The position numbers and the translations under genes were made by a program. Below the pieces are notes generated by a model, which saw only the letters and a program-made list of their open reading frames with translations, had not been told where the DNA came from and made no database searches. Positions 19,166 to 27,666 of a stretch of DNA of 64,000 bases are shown here, piece after piece (the stretch's first letter is position 1; every line of letters begins with the position of its first letter). The stretch lies in contig JAEUPP010000039.1 in the NCBI GenBank assembly GCA_016790075.1, positions 186,001 through 250,000 on the forward strand, written 5' to 3'. Source of the DNA: Rhodanobacteraceae bacterium (GTDB lineage Bacteria > Pseudomonadota > Gammaproteobacteria > Xanthomonadales > Rhodanobacteraceae).

Positions 19166-20545
19166 ATGGCGCGATCGATCCACGAATTCGACACGCTGGC
19201 AGCGGAAAATCCGGCCGCCTCATTGGCTGCCGCTTCAACGGACGGTCTGCACACCGTGCCGGCGAACGTATTCGCCTGGCTGGAGCAACAGGCATTGCGC
19301 TGCACCGGGAACGGCACGGCGGCCTGGCTGCGCCTGACCCAGCGGCGCAACCTCAGGGCCGTGCAGCTGCGCAGTTTTGTCGGCGTGATCCGCGCACCGG
19401 ATGGTTTCCAGATCGAGGTACTGCCCAAGATCGGCAAGGCCCTGGACGGCGGCGAAACACAGGCGCGGCAGTTGCTGTTACGCATGCTCAGCTGCCTGCG
19501 TGGATTCCGCCATATCCGTACCGACCGCGCCGGACTCGCCGCAGTACACATGCCGCTGCTGGAGGTCTTTATCGGCGAATTCCTGCTGAGCGTTGCACCT
19601 ATCGTGAAACGCGGTCTGCACAGCGACTACCGGCTGCAGCAGGGCAACCTCTTTACCCTGCGCGGCAAGCTGCAGATCGCACAGCACCTGCGCCAGAACC
19701 TGTGCCGGCGCGATCGCTTCCATGCCGAATACGACGAGTTTTCCACCGACCGCCCGGAAAACCGGCTGCTGCATGCTGCATTGCGCGAGGTGCTGTCCTG
19801 GACCACCGTACAGGAACACCAGCAACTGACGCGCGAGCTGTGTTTCGCCCTGGCCGAGGTGCCGATGTCGGAACACGTCGCCGCGGACTTCCGCCGGGTG
19901 CGGCTGGACCGCGGCATGGCCGGCTACGCCGACGCACTGGCCTGGGCCCGGCTGATCCTGCAGGACGAATCGCCACTGACCGGAAGCGGCGTGCATGACG
20001 CCCCTTCCCTGCTGTTTCCGATGGAAGCCGTGTTCGAGGCCTTTGTCACCCACCATCTCGCGCGCCGCCTGGCACCGGGACTCACCCTGCGGCCACAAGC
20101 AAGGAGCCGGGCGCTGGTCAGGCACCAGCAGCAGGACTGGTTCCAGCTGCAGCCGGACCTGCTGATCCAGGCATCCGGCACCCATCGCTGTGTACTTGAC
20201 GCAAAGTGGAAATTGCTGGACCAGGACAAGACCGGCGCCCGCGCCAAATACGGCCTGGACCCGAGCGACTTCTACCAGCTGCACGCCTACGGCCAAAGCT
20301 ATCTCGACGGCCAGGGGGACGTGGTACTGATCTACCCGCGCACCGACACCTTCGACCAGCCCCTGCCCGTGTTTGAGTTCCCGAAGTCCCGCGGCCTGCG
20401 CCTCTGGGTACTGCCGTTCTGCCTGCAGCACGCCCAGTTGCTGCTGCCGGCCTGTGGCGGGCTGGATGGGATGCTGATGCCGGCGCCACAACGGCCAGCG
20501 CACGGGAAGCCACACCCGGCTGGCCTTCTCAATTCCACGCAATGA
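19166..20545 (+). CDS. mcrC: McrC-type endonuclease subunit
   Basis: 459 aa. The McrC N-terminal region contains NLRAVQLRSFVGVIRAPDGF and QIEVLPKIGK. The C-terminal PD-(D/E)xK nuclease carries Asp in QLQPDLLI (about 328) and the DAKWK motif (about 344). It cleaves DNA when activated by the McrB ring. ATG 19166 is 13 bp after mcrB stops; a GTG at 19154 is an in-frame alternative. The last 40 residues, after the nuclease core, are low-complexity. An intact pair with mcrB. Confidence 0.9.
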   Translation: MARSIHEFDTLAAENPAASLAAASTDGLHTVPANVFAWLEQQALRCTGNGTAAWLRLTQRRNLRAVQLRSFVGVIRAPDGFQIEVLPKIGKALDGGETQARQLLLRMLSCLRGFRHIRTDRAGLAAVHMPLLEVFIGEFLLSVAPIVKRGLHSDYRLQQGNLFTLRGKLQIAQHLRQNLCRRDRFHAEYDEFSTDRPENRLLHAALREVLSWTTVQEHQQLTRELCFALAEVPMSEHVAADFRRVRLDRGMAGYADALAWARLILQDESPLTGSGVHDAPSLLFPMEAVFEAFVTHHLARRLAPGLTLRPQARSRALVRHQQQDWFQLQPDLLIQASGTHRCVLDAKWKLLDQDKTGARAKYGLDPSDFYQLHAYGQSYLDGQGDVVLIYPRTDTFDQPLPVFEFPKSRGLRLWVLPFCLQHAQLLLPACGGLDGMLMPAPQRPAHGKPHPAGLLNSTQ

Positions 20546-20613
20546 CGTGACATGACCAAACGCCACACGCCACTATTCCGTGAATTTCTGCTCTGCGAGG
20601 CCGAGTCCAGCAA

Positions 20614-20685
20614 ATGAACATGGAAACCCACCGCCAGCTGGCCAATGACATCGGGAGCATCGGCAACCTGCCGCGTGGGCCGTAC
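20614..20685 (+). pseudogene. N-terminal fragment of a type I modification methylase (hsdM')
   Basis: The frame from ATG 20614 reads MNMETHRQLANDIGSIGNLP then RGPY, closely resembling the start of HsdM proteins (xxHxQLANxIWSIADLLRGPY). After 24 residues the match ends, and the frame stops at 20718. Everything else of hsdM, and any hsdS, is missing. Confidence 0.6.
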
Positions 20686-20689
20686 AACG

Positions 20690-20814
20690 GATTGAGCGCG
20701 CCGGCCGCAACTATCTGATGCAGCACTCAGCAGGCAGCGGCAAGACCAACACCATTACCTGGCTGTCGCACCACCTGGTCAGCCTCCATGACGCGCAGGA
20801 CAGAAAGTCACTGG
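20690..20814 (+). pseudogene. Internal fragment of a type I restriction helicase (hsdR'), Walker A region
   Basis: In the +3 frame the DNA encodes ERAGRNYLMQHSAGSGKTNT and ITWLSHHLVSLHDAQDRK, the Walker A region of HsdR-type DEAD-box translocases. It is only about 40 codons long and lies directly behind the hsdM fragment in another frame, so nearly all of the restriction locus between them was deleted. Confidence 0.7.
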
Positions 20815-20865
20815 AGTGGTTGCGCTCGCGCAGCCCACATTCCCCCGCTCGTCTCGACCCGGTCA

Positions 20866-21213
20866 TCACGCCGTCACTCCAGTCTGCGGTGGTGCCTTCG
20901 GCAGCACCGCAGCTGGCTGGTAGGTCGCATCGAAAACCATGTCCGTCAACCAGCGCTTGAAGTTCGGGTTGTCACTAAACTGCTTGAACAGCTCGGTGTG
21001 GTCGGACAGCAGCTCCAGCACCACGCGATTGAGCGCCTTGTCGTGCTCCAGTTTGGCGTTCTGCTTGTCGGAGTTCACCTGCGCGTTCTGGTAGGCCTTG
21101 TCCCGGGCTACGCGCGCCGGGATTTCCTCGGCGATGACCTTGCGGATCTTGTCCTCGTCCTTCCAGTCGATGTTGCCGAACAGATCGTTGAAGGTCTTGA
21201 TGATCGCGGAGAG
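20866..21213 (-). pseudogene. C-terminal fragment of hsdR' on the opposite strand, fused to a phospholipase N-terminus
   Basis: The minus-strand frame encodes IIKTFNDLFGNIDWKDEDKI, then KVIAEEIPARVA and a stretch ending HTELFKQFSDNPNFKRWLTD. This is the typical C-terminal end of type I/DEAD helicase HsdR proteins. It is inverted relative to the Walker A fragment 50 bp away, so the locus was both deleted and inverted. At about 21213 the frame joins, without a stop, to the PI-PLC-like N-terminal sequence of the neighbouring pseudogene, making a chimeric open frame of 166 codons. Confidence 0.72.
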
Positions 21214-21532
21214 ACGGATGTCGAGCACGCGCACGCCAGCCAGCAACTGCTGCCGCAACGACTTGGCCTGAGTCACGCGGATATCGTTGCCGTCGAGCGC
21301 ATAGGTCATCGTGTCGTGCGTGCCGGGCAGCGACGGTCGGCAAGCCGGCGCTGGCCTGGCCGGCAAGGTTCGCCATCCAGGCGGCGTTTTCGCAGCTGAT
21401 GCCTGAATCGTGCGAATACGCGAAGTGATTGTGTGCCAGTGCAGCCGTACCCGGCAGCAGGGCCAACAGCAGCGCGCCAGCCAGGGCCCTGGTCGGCTTG
21501 TCGAAATAACGCTTTATGATTCCTTCCTTCAC
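21214..21532 (-). pseudogene. Broken 5' end of a secreted PI-PLC-like phospholipase
   Basis: The sequence is a copy of the 5' part of the intact gene at 28528-30120: KRYFDKPTRALAGALLLALL, HNHFAYSHDSGIS, then SLPGTHDTMTYAL and TQAKSLRQQLLAGVRVLDIR in another frame. A frameshift lies near 21350, and about 10 residues are missing between TYAL and TQAK. The body and crystallin domains are replaced by the hsdR fragment. The leader upstream (to about 21630) is also duplicated at 30121-30234. Confidence 0.8.
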
Positions 21533-21721
21533 CTAAGGGTCGTGTTGGCGGGTGCCGCTGGGGCCGCCCGCTCACCGCGTTGCGGCTTGGTGGAAAGAGT
21601 GAAACTGCAACGTGGAGGAATTATGGAAGCAACAATTTTATTGGATTCAGGCTATTCCCGACCCGGCAACCCTGATCCGGTCGCTGACGATTTGCCCATC
21701 GCTGCTGGAGCGGATGCGGTG

Positions 21722-23050
21722 CTACGAAAGTCCGCCAAAGAACCAGTGCCACAGCCGGTGGCCGCCACGCAAGATCGCACGGACCAGAGGACCAAACATC
21801 TCGCATAACCAACACGCGCGGCGATCCGGCGGAAAACGAATCGCCGGCCAACGTTGAACGCATGTAGCGGGCGTCGTGAACCGCCGCGCATCAGCCTTCA
21901 TTGCAGCAAGAATTTGTTCGACAGATCGGCAGGGAAACGCCTCCATGTATAGCACCGCCACACCGGCGACAAAAGCGCAGGCGCCGGAGGGGTCGCTGAA
22001 GTCGTTGTCCTCACGCCCCTGGTCGTCAATGGTCGTAAGGTTGGAACCCGGGCCTAGTAGTAGATCGTCGCGTGCAGCCCAAATCCCAACCGTGCTTACA
22101 GAATCAGTAATGAGACTAGCTTGTTGGTTGGCAAGCGTATCGCGATCGACAAGATATTCGCCGACTGGAACTACCTGATCAGCGGACGCCGGGTAACTCA
22201 GTTGAATGTGCTTGCCGTAACCCTGTTCTTCCGCAGCACAGAAAATCAGCGCGCGGTCGAACTGCCGTAACCGTCCTGCCACAATGCCAAGCACATCCTG
22301 ACCGTCAGCTCCTTGGTTCCGTATCGCCGCGCAGAAACTCATGCTGACCACACGCACTTTCCAACGATGGATGACCCAGGACAACATCAGGAGCAGGTCT
22401 GCCAGCGTGGTGTAGTTTTCATAGTCGATTTTCGCGACCTGGGCAGCAATCACATCGGCATCGGGCGCGACCGAACGGCGTTCGCTCCCAACAGCCACTC
22501 TCGCGCCGATGACACCAGCACATTTGGTGCCGTGGTCATCCAAGTCGTGGGTACATGCGTTGATCCAGTTGCAACTACAAAAATCCGCGTGGTCGCGCCG
22601 ACGCGGAAGTGCGTCGAACCCGAATGCTATGCCGCTATCCATTACGGCAACGCGCTGCGAGCGCCCGGTGAGTTGCTCCGGCCAGTTTCCCAGATCGCGG
22701 ATGCGCCAATTCCGCGCAGGCCGTGAATCATCGTTCAATAGCACCTCGCCTGGGTCTAGTTTTTCCAGACCCTCACTTTTCAATCGGCTTCTGGTGATTT
22801 TGAGACCGAAATTTGTCGAGGAAGCCTTCTTGTCGAACCGGCGCTGCCTTGATCGGAGGACACCGGCATCTTCACTGCGCAAGATGGCGTAGCCAAGGAG
22901 GCTGTCGAAATAAACAGCCCCCTGTGCCACTCGCGCCAGACTCAGCCCCCGATCCCGGCAAAGATCCCGTGGAGTCAGAATTTCCTTGCCGCGCGCCGAC
23001 GCTGCAAGAGCCAGCGACGTCGATGCCGTCACGGTCAGGTCTTCGTACAT
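21722..23050 (-). CDS. Subtilisin-like (S8) serine protease, divergent
   Basis: 442 aa. The S8 triad can be traced: Asp138 in RVAVMDSGI, His173 in DDHGTKCAGVI and Ser355 in DPSGACAFVAG (the usual GTSxAAPHVAG, altered around the Ser). The oxyanion Asn position (normally AAGN) reads AAEE, so activity may be low or changed. No signal peptide is evident. The N-terminal 130 residues are unlike known propeptides. ATG 23050 after GAGGGG is chosen; an in-frame GTG at 23074 is possible. Last gene of the CHAT/unknown/S8 operon, 41 bp after the preceding stop. Role inferred: effector or processing protease partnered with the CHAT protein. Confidence 0.75.
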   Translation of the reverse strand: MYEDLTVTASTSLALAASARGKEILTPRDLCRDRGLSLARVAQGAVYFDSLLGYAILRSEDAGVLRSRQRRFDKKASSTNFGLKITRSRLKSEGLEKLDPGEVLLNDDSRPARNWRIRDLGNWPEQLTGRSQRVAVMDSGIAFGFDALPRRRDHADFCSCNWINACTHDLDDHGTKCAGVIGARVAVGSERRSVAPDADVIAAQVAKIDYENYTTLADLLLMLSWVIHRWKVRVVSMSFCAAIRNQGADGQDVLGIVAGRLRQFDRALIFCAAEEQGYGKHIQLSYPASADQVVPVGEYLVDRDTLANQQASLITDSVSTVGIWAARDDLLLGPGSNLTTIDDQGREDNDFSDPSGACAFVAGVAVLYMEAFPCRSVEQILAAMKADARRFTTPATCVQRWPAIRFPPDRRACWLCEMFGPLVRAILRGGHRLWHWFFGGLS

Positions 23051-23091
23051 GTGCCTACCCCTCGCCGGAATCACAACGCAGCAACAACCCG

Positions 23092-23790
23092 CTAACGCAA
23101 CCCTTCATCGCCGTCGCCATCGTCTGTTTGAAGTTGGCCGCTATTACAATCCTGCCAATCGATCGGAAACACAGTCGCTGTGCAGCTCGATCCCGGCAAG
23201 CATGGCAGGTCCTTGGTTACGCCGGCATCGAAATACTCAAAATGAACACAGCGACTGGGTACACCCTTACTATTCGGGTGCCTGCCCTTCTTTTCGTCTT
23301 CCAGTTTATAAAGATAGAACGTCCCGAGATGATTTCTGCTATCGGAACGGAGCACACCCTTCGCCCACAATCCGTGCTCCAGCACCAACGGTTCGGTCGT
23401 GACGTCAATGCTTGTCCCGGAATGGTCTCCAGTATGCCTAAGGAATACTCTCCCCAAAGCGTCTTTATATACATGCATTCTGTCACGGGGTTCTATGCTG
23501 TGTGTCGATGACATTGCCCCGTGCCAGGAATCAGTGATTGAGTAGTCATGATCAGGCGACGTCTTGTTTACGAAATCATCTAATGCAGTGACCGGAAATA
23601 TTTTCCATCGCTTGAAGATTTTCTTGATCTTTGCTTTCCGACAGTGCGTTGGACCCGTAAGGAGACTTGCCGTTGCTACTGCACCACCCCGGGCCGATGT
23701 CTCGCTTTCCATACCGTCTCCTGCGCCGCTTTCGCCTGCACAACCCGAACAACACGCCACAGGCGCCATTACCGTTTTTCTGGTTTTCAT
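23092..23790 (-). CDS. Protein of unknown function in the CHAT/S8 operon, 232 aa
   Basis: I do not recognise a family. A short hydrophobic N-terminus with Cys residues (APVACCSGCAGESG) is followed by a Ser/Thr/Gly-rich linker, a basic patch (KAKIKKIFKRWKI) and a beta-rich core with scattered Cys and aromatic residues. The tail is acidic and Gly-rich (DDGDGDEG). It has no lipobox and no clear signal peptide. ATG 23790 after GGGGG is preferred over TTG 23805. It sits between the CHAT and S8 genes with gaps of 56 and 41 bp, so it is co-transcribed and could be a substrate, adaptor or inhibitor of either protease. Confidence 0.7.
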   Translation of the reverse strand: MKTRKTVMAPVACCSGCAGESGAGDGMESETSARGGAVATASLLTGPTHCRKAKIKKIFKRWKIFPVTALDDFVNKTSPDHDYSITDSWHGAMSSTHSIEPRDRMHVYKDALGRVFLRHTGDHSGTSIDVTTEPLVLEHGLWAKGVLRSDSRNHLGTFYLYKLEDEKKGRHPNSKGVPSRCVHFEYFDAGVTKDLPCLPGSSCTATVFPIDWQDCNSGQLQTDDGDGDEGLR

Positions 23791-23846
23791 AAAACCCCCT
23801 AGCAATCAGCCCGAACCGGGCCATGATGCAGAGCGGCTGCTCTGCG

Positions 23847-26800
23847 TTATCGGTGTGGCGGATCTGACAGGTACACCTCAATTCCCGCCCAGAATTTCGG
23901 ATGCCTAAAATGCGGCGACTGCCGCAGCACACGGCGCGCATCACGCGCGGCGGCGGCGACGTCGCCGGATTTCCACAGCGAATCGTGAAAGGTCTGCGCC
24001 CAGGTCGGCGCGGCGGCGTCGCTGAGTGCATTGGATGCGGCGACGACACGCCGCGCGCCGGCGGCGATAAACGCTTCCGCAAGGCGTGAAGCCGCGCCGA
24101 ATGCTGCTTCGGCGGCCACACCGGCGCCGCAGGCGCTCAGCACGACCAGTTCGGCCTGCGACGGCGAGGCCACAATCTCGGGGTAGGTCAGCAGACTCGG
24201 CCGGCGCTCCGACTCAAACCAGAGCCCCTGATAGAGCTGCCCGTAGGCAGGCGGATTGGCGTGGCCAATCACGTGCACCACTTCGGAACGCGACAGCACC
24301 GCAAGCACCCCTTGCGGTGTGTCGTCGGCGCCCATCACACGGCGCTGCGCAATGCCCTTGGCCCCGAGCAGCTTTTCCAGCGCCGCCCGTTCACGCGTTG
24401 CAAAGGGCAGGCTTTCGACCTGGGGCATGTTCAGATCGAGCAGTGTCACCAGGGCCGGCCGCGGCAAGGTGTCGATACGGCGTCGCGGGATGCGGAACGT
24501 GGTGGACACCAGCGGCTCGCTGGCCGCATCGGCGCCAGCCGCGGCTATCCAGGCCCAGGGCAAGGCGCGCGTGCCCGGCAGCGAGGCGATATGCCAGTGC
24601 CGGGCCGCCGGCAGGCCGGGATGGCAATCCTTCAGTGCCGCATGCCAATCGGCTGCCGCGGCCTCAAGCGCGGAGAAGTCTCCCGGCTCGCCGTCCAGTA
24701 CGCGCCCGAAGCGCGCAACCAGTTCCCGGTACTGCTGCAGCGGCCAGCGCCGGCATACCCGCACCACGTCCGCACGCCGGACAAGCAACAGGAATTCGTG
24801 CTCGCTCTGCAGCGGCACCACCACGGCGTCGCTTTCATCCAGCGCCTCGCCTGCCGACGGGTTCGCCAGCGCCGGAGCAAGCACGGCAGCAGCACTGGGA
24901 GTGCGCGCCAGCGCGGCGAACAGTTCGCGCTGCTTGTCCGAAGTAGCCCCCAGCACGGCAGCGGACAACACGCGCCGCAGTGGTGCGTCCAGCGCCGCTG
25001 CGGATGGGCGGCGAAACAGATGCTGCACGCTGCCCTGCTCGATTACTGCGGCAATCTGCTCGAACCCCGCCAGGTCCAACGATTCGGTTCCCGGCACCAG
25101 TAGCAGACCGAGCAGGGTCGCCTGGAGTTCGGCCAGCCGGTTGCGCGCGCTGATGCGCAAAGCCGCCGACGGCCAGCTTTCGGCCTGCCCCAATTGCCGC
25201 TCGAACACCTCACGCACGCTGGCCAGTGCACCAGCGCGGTCGCCCAGCGCGGCATGACTGGCCGCTTTCAGGCGTGCGTACTGCACCTGCAGCGCAAGAT
25301 CGTCAGCAGCGGCGAGCTCGCCAGGAAGCTGCTGCAGCGCCAGCTCCGGCCGGCCATAGGCCAGTTGCAGCCGCGCCGCAGCCAGTGCGAAATCCAGGCG
25401 CGTCAGCGCCGCATCGCTGTCCGGCGCCTGCGCCAGCGCCGCTGCGGCGAGATCGAGCTTGCCCAGGTCCATCAGCGCCTGCGCTTCGATCAGGCGCGCG
25501 GCGGTACTGCATTCGCGGTTGCCGGTGCTGCGGCAGGTATCACGCGCAGCCAGGGCCAGTGTGTTGGCGGACTGCGCCTCCCCCAGGTCCCGCAGCGCCC
25601 GCGCCAGCTGCAGCTGACTGTCAGCCCGCAGCGGCGGCGCCTCCTTCGCATCCAGGCGCGCAAGCGCGCGTTCCAGCAGGCGGCGGCGTTCATCCAGCGC
25701 ACCCGACAGAGCCGCAAGGCTGGCAAGCTTGAGATCGATCAAGGCCTGGTCAGTCGGTAACCCTTGCCCGGCGAGCACCAGCGCTGCCTGCGCGAAACGC
25801 GCCGCCGCCGCCGGCAAGTCAGCACGATAGAGGTGATAACTGCCCCAGGCGCTTTCCAGCCGTGAACGCACGATCGGCGACATCTGTGCAGCCGTCCGGT
25901 CCGCGGCGAGAAGCAGCTCCCGTGCCCGCGCGAATTCATCCAGCCGCATGTACTGGTTGCTCAGCGATACCTGCCGCGTGGCCGCCTCGATCTCTTCGCC
26001 TGCCTGCTGCATGGCCGCCAGTACGCGCTGCTCGCAGGCGACGGAAGCGGCAAAATCGCCACGGCGGGACAGCACCGTGCACAACGCGGCCTGGCTGCGC
26101 AGAGCGTAGTAGGTCACGCCTTCACGCAATAACTCCTCGTTGGCGCGGGCCAGCAGGGCCTCGGCTTCGGCGAAATGCCCCGTCCGCGAGGCATTCTCGC
26201 CCTGGGCCAGCAAGGACACTGCCGCGTGATCCGGGCGGCCCGCGGCAAGCCATAAGGTTCTGGCCTGCGCGAATGCGGCGCCGGACTCGGCCAGCAGTCC
26301 GGCACTGAGCAGGGCATTGGCCTGCGCACTGGCCACCCGGCTGCGCTTGAACGGGTCCAGCGGCAGCCACTGCAGCGGCTCTATCCGCAGCCGCGCCGTT
26401 CGCCCGGCTTCACTGCCGGCGCGCAGATAGGTCGTGTGCAGTTCGGCCAGGTGACTCCAGAACAGTACATCGCCCGTGTTGATGCAGTCACTGACCCATA
26501 CGCGTCCGCCCCCCTGACCGGACTTGATGCGCAGTTCCAGTTGCGCCGCACCCGGCGCAACCACGGCGAAACCCAGGCGGCTGGGCGGCGCGTTGATTGT
26601 GGCAAACGCCGTTTCACTGCCACGCCGGTATTCGACATCGGCCCCCATTTCTTCGAGCAGCACGGGCGCGTCGGCGGCGACCTGCAGCGAGACCGTGTTG
26701 CCTGGCGCCAGTGGCAGCGAGTACGGAACGACCGGCGCGCAGGCCGCCGAGGCTTCTGCGAGCAGGCCGGCCGCAAGCACGGCGCTTCCCCGCAACAGCC

Positions 26801-26849
26801 GGGCTGCCCATTCCCAACCGGGCGTGTTCGAGCCGACTTGCCTGGCCAT
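23847..26849 (-). CDS. TPR-CHAT protease (caspase-like), predicted exported
   Basis: 1000 aa. Basic N-terminus, then a hydrophobic stretch (GSAVLAAGLLAEASAACA) like a Sec signal peptide; a beta-rich N-domain to about 170; a long Ala/Leu/Arg-rich helical array of TPR-like repeats (about 180-650); and a C-terminal CHAT domain. The caspase-type dyad is visible: His863 in VIGHA and Cys907 in LSACGAG. CHAT proteases cut partner proteins once their TPR part senses a trigger. ATG 26849 after AGAGGGT is preferred over TTG 26882. First gene of a three-gene operon, divergent from an ECF sigma/anti-sigma pair 193 bp away. Confidence 0.88.
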   Translation of the reverse strand: MARQVGSNTPGWEWAARLLRGSAVLAAGLLAEASAACAPVVPYSLPLAPGNTVSLQVAADAPVLLEEMGADVEYRRGSETAFATINAPPSRLGFAVVAPGAAQLELRIKSGQGGGRVWVSDCINTGDVLFWSHLAELHTTYLRAGSEAGRTARLRIEPLQWLPLDPFKRSRVASAQANALLSAGLLAESGAAFAQARTLWLAAGRPDHAAVSLLAQGENASRTGHFAEAEALLARANEELLREGVTYYALRSQAALCTVLSRRGDFAASVACEQRVLAAMQQAGEEIEAATRQVSLSNQYMRLDEFARARELLLAADRTAAQMSPIVRSRLESAWGSYHLYRADLPAAAARFAQAALVLAGQGLPTDQALIDLKLASLAALSGALDERRRLLERALARLDAKEAPPLRADSQLQLARALRDLGEAQSANTLALAARDTCRSTGNRECSTAARLIEAQALMDLGKLDLAAAALAQAPDSDAALTRLDFALAAARLQLAYGRPELALQQLPGELAAADDLALQVQYARLKAASHAALGDRAGALASVREVFERQLGQAESWPSAALRISARNRLAELQATLLGLLLVPGTESLDLAGFEQIAAVIEQGSVQHLFRRPSAAALDAPLRRVLSAAVLGATSDKQRELFAALARTPSAAAVLAPALANPSAGEALDESDAVVVPLQSEHEFLLLVRRADVVRVCRRWPLQQYRELVARFGRVLDGEPGDFSALEAAAADWHAALKDCHPGLPAARHWHIASLPGTRALPWAWIAAAGADAASEPLVSTTFRIPRRRIDTLPRPALVTLLDLNMPQVESLPFATRERAALEKLLGAKGIAQRRVMGADDTPQGVLAVLSRSEVVHVIGHANPPAYGQLYQGLWFESERRPSLLTYPEIVASPSQAELVVLSACGAGVAAEAAFGAASRLAEAFIAAGARRVVAASNALSDAAAPTWAQTFHDSLWKSGDVAAAARDARRVLRQSPHFRHPKFWAGIEVYLSDPPHR

Positions 26850-27042
26850 ACCCTCTAGCCTCCGGACGTTTTCGCTTGCCAAGTAGCTTAGTCACAACAT
26901 GAAAAAAGCGTGGCGCTTGGTTATGCTCGGCGACGCGTGAAACCTGTGTGGCAGACGCTCCATTTATCGCACCCCGCCGCACTATTTCCTGGATCTCCCA
27001 ACCAGAACGATCAGCGCCAGACGCACGAAGGGGAAAGTTCCT

Positions 27043-27666
27043 ATGGAGGGAGCTGCTGACGGGTGTACCGGAGCAGAACCACCCGGTGCCGAGTTGTCGG
27101 AGTCGGATGTCGTAGGACGCCTGCCCGGCGTGCGCGCCATGATCCTGCGCATGACACGCGATACGGCGCTGACGAATGACCTCACCCAGGAAGTACTGAT
27201 CGCGGTCATCGTCGCGCTGCGCGGCGGACGGATACGCGAACCGGCAGCACTTGCCGCGTACATGCACCAGTCTGCCCGGCATATCGTCTATGCGGCGCAG
27301 CGCAAGTCGCAGCCCATCCCCGTAGCCGAGCTGCCCGAACACGATTCGTTGTGGACGGACCGGCCACGTACGCCGCTGGAGCATTGCGAAGACGATGAGC
27401 TGCAGCGCATCGCACACGAAGTGCTGGCGGAACTGCCGGTCGAGCGCGACCGGGACCTGCTGCGCGGCTTCTACCTGGAAGGCATCGACAAGAACGAACT
27501 GATGCGGCGGCTGGAGCTCACGCCCGACCAGTTCGACAAGGTACTGTTTCGCGCCCGCACCCGAATGCGTGACCGGCTGCGCAAAAAAATGCAGCAGCCG
27601 ACCGAGTCTCTGCGAGATACGGCCCCGTCCGCACTCCCTTCCGGCGGCAGAGCGAGATCCAAATGA
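27043..27666 (+). CDS. ECF-type RNA polymerase sigma factor
   Basis: 207 aa. The region 2-like part (about 20-85: VRAMILRMTRDTALTNDLTQ-EVLIAVIVAL) has the D-L-x-Q-E-V core of sigma-70 proteins. The region 4 helix-turn-helix is at about 118-180 (LAELPVERDRDLLRGFYLEG..NELMRRLELTPDQFDKVLFRAR). A Ser/Pro-rich tail follows. ATG 27043 follows AAGGGG. It overlaps the next gene by 4 nt (ATGA), the classic sigma/anti-sigma layout, and is divergent from the TPR-CHAT operon, which it may control. Confidence 0.88.
   Translation: MEGAADGCTGAEPPGAELSESDVVGRLPGVRAMILRMTRDTALTNDLTQEVLIAVIVALRGGRIREPAALAAYMHQSARHIVYAAQRKSQPIPVAELPEHDSLWTDRPRTPLEHCEDDELQRIAHEVLAELPVERDRDLLRGFYLEGIDKNELMRRLELTPDQFDKVLFRARTRMRDRLRKKMQQPTESLRDTAPSALPSGGRARSK

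Noticed and set aside
21623-21808. A short + strand frame with a good ribosome site (GGAGGA-ATTATG GAAGC)
   Set aside because: It overlaps the 3' end of the S8 gene, and the copy of its start at 30228 gives only 18 codons. The two starts are part of the duplicated leader and probably not genes, though a divergent gene may once have begun here.
23847-26849. Reading the TPR-CHAT protein as the Csx29 of a type III-E CRISPR system
   Set aside because: No CRISPR repeats, no gRAMP/Cas7-11 gene and no Csx30-like gene were seen; only the parts resemble.
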